In this document: one piece after another, positions 55,845 through 61,877 of the stretch
Numbering within the stretch: position 1 is the stretch's first letter
Layout: each line of letters begins with the position of its first letter
DNA from: an uncultured Clostridiaceae bacterium
GTDB lineage: Bacteria > Bacillota > Clostridia > TANB77 > CAG-508
Direction of reading: 5' to 3'
Length of the DNA stretch: 61,877 bases
Assembly: GCA_948444845.1 (NCBI GenBank)
Contig: CAOJVB010000007.1
Span: 1-61,877 of the forward strand
Position numbers and translations under genes: made by a program
The notes under the pieces: generated by a model
Database searches by the model: none
The model's input: the letters and a program-made list of their open reading frames with translations, nothing else
What the model was told of the DNA's origin: nothing

Positions 55845-58056
55845 ATATTCAAAAACTTATAAATTTACAGATACAAATTATATGGTATCTGGTAAAGAAG
55901 AACAAGAAAGAATGCTTTTAGATTATGGAAGTATGACAAATACATTAGACTGTGGCTCACTTCCAAAAGTAACAATTATAAATAGAAGACTTAATAAAAT
56001 CGATTTTGAAAATAAAATAAAAATGCCAATAGGAAATGATAACCTTACACCATATAGAGAAGATATTAATATGGTATTTTCAAAGAACTCATTAGAGGCA
56101 CAAGGAGTTATACAAGAAAAATTACTGACTATCACAGTAAACAAGAAAAATATTAATGATGCAGAACGATATTTTTCTAGTAAAGAAATAGAATTAGGCA
56201 ATAGTTTTGCAAAACTAGATTCAAAACTTACAGAATTAGATATTAATGAAAGATTAAGAATATTCTATGACTTTTTTAGAAGCGGAGAAGAAGACTTATA
56301 TCACTTCGACATAAAAGCAAGTATGAAAAAAGGGCATAGTTTTAAAGATTATATATGTCCAGATACATTTGAGTTTAAAGCAGATTATTTTAAGATGCAA
56401 AATAGATATGGTAGAGTATTGTTTTTAAAAGAATTTGCAACTTTTATTAAAGACGATATAATATCAGAACTAACAGACTTAAACAAAAATATGATGTTAA
56501 GTATTGATATGAAACCAATACCAAGAGAAGAGGCAATAAAATTAGCAGAGAAAAAAATAATGGGAGTTGAAACTAATATTGCAAAATGGCAAAAAAGCCA
56601 AAATGAAAACAATAATTTCTCAGCAGAATTACCTTATGATTTACAAAGACAAAGAGAAGAAAGTAAAGAATTTTTAAATGACCTAATAGAACGTGACCAA
56701 AAAATGTTTTTATCAACTATAACAATAGTTCATACTGCAGATACAAAGGAAGAACTAGAAAATGATACAGAATATTTAAAAGGCATAGCAGGAAGACATT
56801 TATGCCAATTAGGAATATTTAGATACCAACAATTAGATGCTTTAAATACAGTAATGCCTTATGGAATAAAGAAAGTAAAAATAACAAGAACATTAACAAC
56901 AGAAAGTTTATCAGCATTTATGCCAATGAAAGTACAAGAAATGCAAGATGCACACGGAATTTATTATGGAAAAAATGCTATTTCAAAAAATATGATATTA
57001 ATAGATAGACACGAGTTACTAAATGGTAACTCTTTTATTTTAGGTGTGAGTGGAAGTGGAAAAAGTTTCGCAGCTAAACAAGAAATAGCACAAATAGCAT
57101 TAAGAGATAAAAACGCAGATATTATAATTATAGACCCAGAAGCGGAATATAAATCACTTATAGAAGATTTAGGAGGAGAAGTAATTAAAATATCTGCAAA
57201 TAGTAGTAACCATATAAATGCCTTAGATATAAATAAAGATTATGGAGAAAGCAAAGATCCAATAAAAGATAAATCAGAGTTTGTCCTTTCTTTATGTGAG
57301 CAGATAATGGGAACAGATGGAGCAATAGGAAAGCACAAATCACTTATAGATAGATGTATAAGTATAGTTTATAAAAACTATATAGATAATAACTATAAAG
57401 GAATACCACCAACATTAGAAGATTTTAGACAAGTATTACTTAAGCAAAAAGACCCAGAGGCAAGAGAAATTGCACTATCAATAGAATTATTTACAAAAGG
57501 CAGTTTAAATACATTTGCAAAACAGACCAATGTAGAAGTAAATAATAGAATGATATGTTATGACATAATAGAGTTAGGAGAGCAACTTATGCCTATTGGA
57601 ATGCTTGTAATACTAGATAGCATATTAAATAGAATTTCAAAAAATAGAAAAGCAGGTAAAACAACTTATATATTTATAGATGAAATATATTTATTATTTA
57701 AACACGAATATACTTCATATTTTATAGAAAAATTATGGAGAAGAATAAGAAAATATGGTGGTTTTGCAACTGGAATTACTCAAAATGTAAGTGAATTATT
57801 AGACAAAGAAGAAGCAAGTAGAATGCTATCTAATAGTGAACTTATAGTAATGCTAAATCAATCGACAACAGATAGAGATAGACTTGCAGATTTTTTGCAT
57901 ATACCAGAAAAAGAATTGAGTTTTATAACAAATGCTAATACAGGAGAAGGATTAATAAAAGCAAGAAACTCAATAATACCATTTAAGAATGTATTTCCAA
58001 AGGGTACGAAATTATACAAATTAATGACAACAAAACCAAAAGAAAAATTTGAATAA
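55705..58056 (+). CDS. VirB4/TraE-type secretion ATPase
   Basis: A 783-residue conjugation ATPase that powers the transfer channel. Walker A is GVSGSGKS (447-454), Walker B is TTYIFIDEIYLLF, and the downstream motif GFATGITQNVSELL is conserved. The N-terminal part (RSVQQAIPIKKIYENGIFQV) matches TraE/TcpF-like proteins. The start is a GTG at 55705 with AAGGAGG at 55689-55695. The gene has no frame break, although its neighbours virD4, the VirB2-like and VirB6-like genes do. Confidence 0.93.
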   Translation: MGLIKELLSLLKLNQEKEKNRIPRSVQQAIPIKKIYENGIFQVGMNKYSKTYKFTDTNYMVSGKEEQERMLLDYGSMTNTLDCGSLPKVTIINRRLNKIDFENKIKMPIGNDNLTPYREDINMVFSKNSLEAQGVIQEKLLTITVNKKNINDAERYFSSKEIELGNSFAKLDSKLTELDINERLRIFYDFFRSGEEDLYHFDIKASMKKGHSFKDYICPDTFEFKADYFKMQNRYGRVLFLKEFATFIKDDIISELTDLNKNMMLSIDMKPIPREEAIKLAEKKIMGVETNIAKWQKSQNENNNFSAELPYDLQRQREESKEFLNDLIERDQKMFLSTITIVHTADTKEELENDTEYLKGIAGRHLCQLGIFRYQQLDALNTVMPYGIKKVKITRTLTTESLSAFMPMKVQEMQDAHGIYYGKNAISKNMILIDRHELLNGNSFILGVSGSGKSFAAKQEIAQIALRDKNADIIIIDPEAEYKSLIEDLGGEVIKISANSSNHINALDINKDYGESKDPIKDKSEFVLSLCEQIMGTDGAIGKHKSLIDRCISIVYKNYIDNNYKGIPPTLEDFRQVLLKQKDPEAREIALSIELFTKGSLNTFAKQTNVEVNNRMICYDIIELGEQLMPIGMLVILDSILNRISKNRKAGKTTYIFIDEIYLLFKHEYTSYFIEKLWRRIRKYGGFATGITQNVSELLDKEEASRMLSNSELIVMLNQSTTDRDRLADFLHIPEKELSFITNANTGEGLIKARNSIIPFKNVFPKGTKLYKLMTTKPKEKFE

Positions 58057-58076
58057 GAAATTGGAGGAGCAAATAG

Positions 58077-58799
58077 ATGAAAAAAATCTTATTTATTTCT
58101 TTTGTGATAATGCTAGTAAGTATTTCATTTATTAGCATTGTTTTTATTTATAAAGATAAAAAAGAAGACTATGAACAAGAGAAAGTATTTGAAGAAATAA
58201 CAAACATTGTAAATAAAGTAGAAGAAAAAGAAGAAAACACAATAAACATTAAAGAACTATATGAAATCAATAATGATATAGTAGGTTGGATTCAAATAGA
58301 TAATACAAGTATGAATTACCCAGTAATGCAAACAAAAGATAAACCAAATTATTATTTAAAGAGAAACTTTTATAAAGAGTATTCAAGTTTAGGAACACCA
58401 TATATGGCAGAAAATTGTAATATAGAAACTAGCAATAACTTAATTATATATGGTCATCATATAAAAGGAAAAAGAGTATTTGGAGAATTAGAAAACTATA
58501 AATCAAAAGAATACTATAATAGCCATAAAAATATAATTTTTTATACTATAAAAGAAAAAGCAGAATATGAAATAATTGCAGTATTTAAGACAATTGCATA
58601 CACAGATTTTAGATATTATGAATTTTATAATATAAAAGATGAAAAAGAGTTCAATACATTTATTAAAAAGTGTAAAGAACTCTCTTTTTATAGTATAAAA
58701 GAAACAGCAAAATATGGAGATAGACTAATTACACTATCTACTTGTGAATATTCAAATAAAAACGGAAGATTAGTAGTTGTAGCAAGGAAAGTTATATAG
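58077..58799 (+). CDS. Class B sortase
   Basis: A membrane-anchored transpeptidase of 240 residues that attaches surface proteins to the cell wall. The N-terminal anchor covers residues 4-24. The catalytic set is visible: His127 in IIYGHHIKG, Cys223 in TLSTCEYS and Arg231 in NGRLVVVARK. The overall pattern (GWIQIDNTSMNYPVMQ) is that of SrtB. The likely substrate is the element's own adhesin with its TPQTG signal. RBS TTGGAGGAGC at about 58061. It sits between virB4 and the CHAP hydrolase in the transfer operon. Confidence 0.92.
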   Translation: MKKILFISFVIMLVSISFISIVFIYKDKKEDYEQEKVFEEITNIVNKVEEKEENTINIKELYEINNDIVGWIQIDNTSMNYPVMQTKDKPNYYLKRNFYKEYSSLGTPYMAENCNIETSNNLIIYGHHIKGKRVFGELENYKSKEYYNSHKNIIFYTIKEKAEYEIIAVFKTIAYTDFRYYEFYNIKDEKEFNTFIKKCKELSFYSIKETAKYGDRLITLSTCEYSNKNGRLVVVARKVI

Positions 58800-58810
58800 G
58801 AGGTGGAATT

Positions 58811-60412
58811 TTGCAAGATATAAAAATAAAGAAAAAGCAAGAAAATAAAACACCAATAAAAATAGTAGATAGAAAAGCAATATATAAGGAAAAATTAAAA
58901 GAAAATTTCTTTAATATAAAAGAAAAAGCAAACTACGATACAAAAGAAAATGAAGATAATAGTCCAAGTGAATATGGAATAAATAAGATAACAGAAAAAA
59001 CAAATATATCTTTTAATAGAGGAATAAATAACTTTAATAGGTATGGTAAAAAGTCAGTAAAAACAACAAAGCAGAACATACAAAAGGCTAGTCAAAAGAT
59101 AAAACAAAAAATAGAAAACAAAACAATAAAAACTGCAAAAAATAAAATAAAGGCTACAAAAGGAACAATAAAAAATGCAAATAGAACAATAAAAACAACT
59201 AAACAAATTGGAAAAGTAGCATATAAAACAACAAAACAAACAGCCAAAACTGCAGTAAAAGGTGCAAAGAAAACATATCAAGTAGCCAAAGCCACAACAA
59301 AAGCAACTATAAAAGGAATAAAAGTAGGAATAAAAGCTACAATTACAACATTAAAAGCAATAATAGCAGGAACAAAAGCACTTATTGCATTTTTAGTTGC
59401 AGGAGGATGGGTCGCTGCACTCATAGTTATTGTGATATGTTTAATTGCCTTTATCTGCAGTTCTGTTTTTGGAATATTTTTTTCAAGTGAAAATGGTGTA
59501 GGAGATAAAACAATGAGTGCAGTAATTAGAGAGATAAATATAGACTTTACAAACAAAATTACAGATATTCAAAAAACTAATGAACACGATGACTATGAAA
59601 TAAAATCAAATCGTGCAGAATGGAAAGACGTACTTTCCGTTTATTCAGTTATTGTAAGTAACGGAGAAGAAACAACAGATGTAATAACTTTAAATGATAG
59701 TAAAATTAACCAACTGAAAACAATATTCTGGGAAATGAATATTATAAATTCAAGTGTAAAAGAACAAGAAAAAGAAATTGAAACAACTGATGAAAATGGA
59801 AACACAAAAATAGTAAAAGTAAAAAGGAAAGTTTTATATATAGATATTCAAAGTAGGTCAGTTGAAGAAATGATACAAAGATATAACTTTAATGAACAAC
59901 AACTACAACAATTAGCAGAATTACGAAAAGATAAATACAATTCAATGTGGTCATACGTTCTTTATGGCTCTGCAATAGGTAGTAATGACATAGTACAAGT
60001 AGCATTATCACAAGTAGGCAACATTGGTGGACAACCATTTTGGAGTTGGTATGGTTTTGAATCAAGAGTTGAATGGTGTGCTTGTTTTGTAAGTTGGTGT
60101 GCAAACGAATGTGGCTATATAACTGCAGGTACTATTCCTAAATTTTCAAGTTGCCAAAGTGAGGGAGTAACCTGGTTTAAAACTTGTGGACTATGGCAAG
60201 AAACAGGTTATACACCTAAACCAGGAGATATTATTTTTTTCGACTGGGCAGATAGCAATGACGGAAAAGCAGACCACGTTGGAATAGTTGAAAAATATGA
60301 AAATGGAAGAGTTTATACTATTGAGGGCAATTCAAGTGGAGATACTTGTAAACAAAAAGATTATGATGCAAATAGTAGTGTGATTTTAGGTTATGGAACA
60401 CCAATGTATTAA
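58811..60412 (+). CDS. Membrane-anchored CHAP-domain cell-wall hydrolase
   Basis: A 533-residue protein with TTG start and AGGAGG at 58799-58804. Residues 1-180 are very basic and repeat Lys/Thr/Ala motifs (KTTKQTAKTAVKGAKKTYQV), then a membrane helix covers about 190-222. A VirB8/lysozyme-like middle region follows. The C-terminal CHAP domain has the catalytic Cys425 (WCACFVSWC) and His489 (ADHVGIVE). It corresponds to the VirB1-like or TcpG/CwlT-type enzyme that opens peptidoglycan for the channel; here the lytic-transglycosylase part is not evident. Confidence 0.87.
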   Translation: MQDIKIKKKQENKTPIKIVDRKAIYKEKLKENFFNIKEKANYDTKENEDNSPSEYGINKITEKTNISFNRGINNFNRYGKKSVKTTKQNIQKASQKIKQKIENKTIKTAKNKIKATKGTIKNANRTIKTTKQIGKVAYKTTKQTAKTAVKGAKKTYQVAKATTKATIKGIKVGIKATITTLKAIIAGTKALIAFLVAGGWVAALIVIVICLIAFICSSVFGIFFSSENGVGDKTMSAVIREINIDFTNKITDIQKTNEHDDYEIKSNRAEWKDVLSVYSVIVSNGEETTDVITLNDSKINQLKTIFWEMNIINSSVKEQEKEIETTDENGNTKIVKVKRKVLYIDIQSRSVEEMIQRYNFNEQQLQQLAELRKDKYNSMWSYVLYGSAIGSNDIVQVALSQVGNIGGQPFWSWYGFESRVEWCACFVSWCANECGYITAGTIPKFSSCQSEGVTWFKTCGLWQETGYTPKPGDIIFFDWADSNDGKADHVGIVEKYENGRVYTIEGNSSGDTCKQKDYDANSSVILGYGTPMY

Positions 60413-60436
60413 AAAATACGAAAGGAAATAATACTT

Positions 60437-60619
60437 ATGAAAATAAAGAAATTTAATGTAGTAGAATTAAAAAATGGCAATAGAGCAACAATCTTAGAAG
60501 TATTAGGTAGCAAATATCTAGCTGAAATAGTAAATGCTTATGGAATAACACTAAATAAAAAGATTATTACAGAAAATGAAATAAACAAAGTAATATACAG
60601 TAAGAAAAAGAGAAATTAA
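60437..60619 (+). CDS. Small hypothetical protein, 60 residues
   Basis: A basic, beta-rich small protein (FNVVELKNGNRATILEVLGS) that resembles SH3-like DUF proteins of mobile elements. RBS CGAAAGGAAA at about 60420. It is the last gene of the long transfer operon. Function unknown. Confidence 0.6.
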   Translation: MKIKKFNVVELKNGNRATILEVLGSKYLAEIVNAYGITLNKKIITENEINKVIYSKKKRN

Positions 60620-60629
60620 ATAAAAAGCA

Positions 60630-60657
60630 TTGACAAAATTCGACAAATTTATATAAT
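60630..60657 (+). promoter_or_regulatory. Strong promoter after the transfer operon
   Basis: TTGACA at 60630-60635, a 16-base spacer and TATAAT at 60652-60657. A terminator follows only about 80 bases downstream. Confidence 0.75.
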
Positions 60658-60663
60658 GTAAGA

Positions 60664-60742
60664 AATACAAATGAATTCATATATTTATATTTACTAAATC
60701 AAAAAAGGTATGTAGAAAATAGTGCTACATACCTTTTATTTT
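60664..60742 (+). ncRNA. Short transcript or attenuator with a strong terminator
   Basis: Between the promoter and the hairpin AAAAGGTATGTAG...CTACATACCTTTT (60703-60736, then a T-run) lies only an eight-codon frame, MNSYIYIY (60672-60698). The unit could be a small RNA or a leader-peptide attenuator for the next gene. That gene also has an extended -10 of its own (TGCTATAAT at 60753-60761). Confidence 0.5.
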
Positions 60743-60785
60743 TTTGAAACTATGCTATAATGGTTAAAAAATAGGAAGTGATTTT

Positions 60786-61049
60786 ATGAATAAGGACTTA
60801 AAACAATTTATTATAGAATTGATAAGCACGAAAGAAGAACAAAATGAACAATTTGTAAAATATACTTTTTATGAACTAAGAGTAAAATACAATTTAACAG
60901 AGCAAGAGGCTAACGAAGTATTAAAAATAAGTAAAGACTATTTTCAAAATAAAGGTTATAAAGTATATTTCACAGAAGAAAGATTCGAGTATCAAAATGC
61001 CAATAGAATGGTACAAGATAATGAACTAATGATAGCAATAAAAGAATAG
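60786..61049 (+). CDS. Hypothetical protein, 87 residues
   Basis: A helical protein (RVKYNLTEQEANEVLKISKD), with a winged-helix-like look followed by a strand-rich end (KVYFTEERFEYQNA). No family recognised. RBS TAGGAAGTG at about 60773. It lies in the control region at the right end, with the next gene 20 bases downstream. Confidence 0.6.
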   Translation: MNKDLKQFIIELISTKEEQNEQFVKYTFYELRVKYNLTEQEANEVLKISKDYFQNKGYKVYFTEERFEYQNANRMVQDNELMIAIKE

Positions 61050-61069
61050 TAAAAAAAGGAAGTAGTAAA

Positions 61070-61285
61070 ATGGAAGAAAAATACAAAAAACAATCAATAG
61101 AAAGATTTGAATTTATTAGTGAAGATAACTTGAACAAACTAAAACAAGAAAATGTAAATACTTTAGGAGAACTATCTAATAAAACAAGAATAGATTTAAA
61201 AAAATATGGATTTGAAAATGTTGAAATAAATAAGATAGGTATTGAACTACAATTATTAGGATTGAATTTGAAAAATAGTTTATAA
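61070..61285 (+). CDS. Helix-hairpin-helix protein resembling the RNA polymerase alpha C-terminal domain
   Basis: A 71-residue protein. The second half (TLGELSNKTRIDLKKYGFEN, then IELQLLGLNLK) closely follows the pattern of the alpha-subunit C-terminal domain, which contacts UP elements and activators. Here it is a free-standing module on an element. A role in transcription control is inferred. RBS AAAAGGAAGTAG at about 61054. A long hairpin follows. Confidence 0.6.
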   Translation: MEEKYKKQSIERFEFISEDNLNKLKQENVNTLGELSNKTRIDLKKYGFENVEINKIGIELQLLGLNLKNSL

Positions 61286-61292
61286 ATGGGTC

Positions 61293-61340
61293 ATAATTTT
61301 AAGAGATAGAGCCGATGTAAGCTCTATCTCTTAAAATTAT
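61293..61340. terminator. Bidirectional terminator, 20-bp perfect arms
   Basis: ATAATTTTAAGAGATAGAGC at 61293-61312 pairs with 61321-61340 around an eight-base loop. It separates the plus-strand genes from the convergent XRE gene. Confidence 0.85.
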
Positions 61341-61352
61341 AGATATTTAAAA

Positions 61353-61599
61353 TTATTCAATATTAATTAGTTTCTGTATTTCATCAAAAGGTATACCTAA
61401 AACTATGGATAAAGCAATTAGTTCAAAGTCTTTTACAATCATTTTACCATTTTCTATCTTATAAATTTCAAATCTATCAAGTTCAACACCCAGTAAGTCT
61501 AGTTTTTGAGATAAACCGAGTTTTAGTATAATTGTTCTTTTCTCTATATTCTTTTATTAAATTACCTACTACATTACGTTGTTCATTAAATTTTTTCAT
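61353..61599 (-). CDS. XRE-family repressor, read through one +1 site
   Basis: A small helix-turn-helix regulator. The frame from the ATG at 61599 (RBS TTGGAG) gives 27 codons, VVGNLIKEYREKNNYTKT, then meets CGG. Skipping the extra C at 61518 gives GLSQKLDLLGVELDRFEIYK and the rest, 81 residues in total, with a clear Cro/C1-type helix-turn-helix. Without the skip a stop comes 10 codons later. A perfect palindrome lies about 55-80 bases upstream of its start (61654-61678) and is a likely operator. It probably controls element genes and itself. Confidence 0.78.
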
Positions 61600-61653
61600 T
61601 CTATTCTCCAAAAAAATAATTATTTACTTGATTTTATAATATTGTTTGTGATA

Positions 61654-61678
61654 TAGTGTGTATGGAAAATACACACTA
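61654..61678. promoter_or_regulatory. 25-bp operator palindrome
   Basis: TAGTGTGTAT, centre GGAAA, ATACACACTA: perfect 10-base arms. It lies between the divergent XRE gene and the truncated prepilin gene, close to the -35 region expected for the XRE promoter (minus-strand TATTAT at about 61640). Confidence 0.7.
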
Positions 61679-61771
61679 GCAAAAATTTTATCTTGAAAAT
61701 CATTGAAAATAAGATTGTGTTATGATATGATACGATAAAAATATAAATTATTTAAGGGAGGAATTCAAAAG

Positions 61772-61846
61772 ATGAATAAGTTTAAAAGTACAAAAGGAAT
61801 AACATTGATATCGCTTGTTATTACAAAACTCGTGCCTACCGCCTAA
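61772..61846 (+). pseudogene. Truncated prepilin-like gene at the right edge
   Basis: RBS GGGAGG at 61756-61761 and MNKFKSTKGITLISLVIT, a clear prepilin-like N-terminus as in the gene at 20594. The expected continuation of the hydrophobic helix is missing: after ATTACA the sequence changes to AAACTCGTGCC and a stop follows after 24 codons. It may be cut by another insertion or a second element boundary. Confidence 0.6.
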
Positions 61847-61869
61847 AATAAAGGGTTGTAGGCGTTTTT
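61840..61869 (+). terminator. Hairpin at the right edge
   Basis: CGCCTA...TAGGCG with a 13-base loop followed by TTTTTG. It lies just after the junction-like break in the prepilin gene and may belong to the inserted DNA. Confidence 0.55.
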
Positions 61870-61877
61870 GTATATTA

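Larger units (their letters stand above)
26049..61877. mobile_element. Integrative and conjugative element, Tn1549-like gene set, right end not confirmed
   Basis: The left boundary is the break in uvrB at 26049. Inside are partition genes, a MOBP relaxase with MobC and candidate oriT, and a Gram-positive type IV secretion set (VirD4, VirB2-like, VirB6-like, PrgI, VirB4, CHAP hydrolase). There are also a surface adhesin with its own sortase and the large methyltransferase-helicase typical of this element class. All transfer genes are on the plus strand with tight spacing. No full recombinase gene and no rejoined uvrB are seen, so the right end and the integrase probably lie outside the window. 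The change at about 61825 may be another junction. Confidence 0.8.

Noticed and set aside
6843..61518. Classical -1 slippery-sequence frameshifting as the cause of the broken genes
   Set aside because: All sites need a +1 shift, none has a heptamer slip site, and no consistent stem-loop or upstream Shine-Dalgarno-like motif was seen.
6843..61518. Stop-codon recoding as the cause
   Set aside because: Only one of the fifteen sites has a stop directly after CGG; most meet a stop many codons later, so the stop is not the signal.
1..61877. tRNA or rRNA genes
   Set aside because: No cloverleaf-like sequence or rRNA motif was recognised on either strand while reading; a covariance scan was not possible.

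Overview
The window is very AT-rich, with short operons, strong AGGAGG-type ribosome binding sites, PolC-type replicase, PBP2-like and sortase-anchored proteins. This fits an uncultured gut-type member of the Clostridia (Firmicutes). No rRNA, tRNA or CRISPR array was seen.

Bases 1 to about 26,050 are chromosomal. In order they hold: an IS110-family element cut by the left edge; tyrS; a class B penicillin-binding protein; a Bax-inhibitor-1 family membrane protein; two small genes; rnhA; tmcAL; an unknown gene; endonuclease Q; two cohesin-like surface proteins (one also carries a dockerin); polC; a broken small gene; an unknown protein with a possible Cys-His-Asp triad; DUF1294; an HD hydrolase; a prepilin-like pair; an acyl-CoA ligase and an SDR reductase; RhuM; a GNAT acetyltransferase; and the first 91 codons of uvrB.

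From about 26,050 to the right end lies an integrative and conjugative element of the Tn1549-like general type that interrupts uvrB. It carries ParA/ParB, a 1,518-residue adhesin of SpaA/Cna-B repeats, a very large methyltransferase-helicase, an MFS-like transporter, a zeta-type kinase toxin, DUF3848 and DUF3991-Toprim proteins, a candidate oriT with MobC and a MOBP relaxase, PcfB, an ArdC-like protein, the VirD4 coupling protein, a VirB2/Maff2-like subunit, a VirB6-like channel protein, PrgI, VirB4, sortase B and a CHAP hydrolase. A small regulatory end follows (XRE repressor and operator). No complete integrase is visible, and the right edge holds a truncated prepilin gene.

The most striking signal runs through both chromosome and element. 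Nine genes (polC, rnhA, uvrB, the methyltransferase-helicase, virD4, the VirB2-like gene, the VirB6-like gene, the XRE regulator and one unknown small gene) are broken by a total of fifteen single-base insertions. Every one has the same form: an extra C directly before a glycine GGN codon, which creates an in-frame CGG. Skipping the C restores a full family-like protein each time. In-frame CGG is otherwise almost absent: I count three, all in two small atypical genes. Either CGG is an unassigned or hungry codon that provokes +1 frameshifting in this lineage, or the sequence carries a remarkably specific artefact.

Other notable signals are a tnpV-like gene nested in another frame inside the methyltransferase-helicase gene, a helically phased TTTAG/CTAAA array at the element's left end, a candidate IS110 bridge RNA region, and a 25-bp operator palindrome beside the XRE gene.
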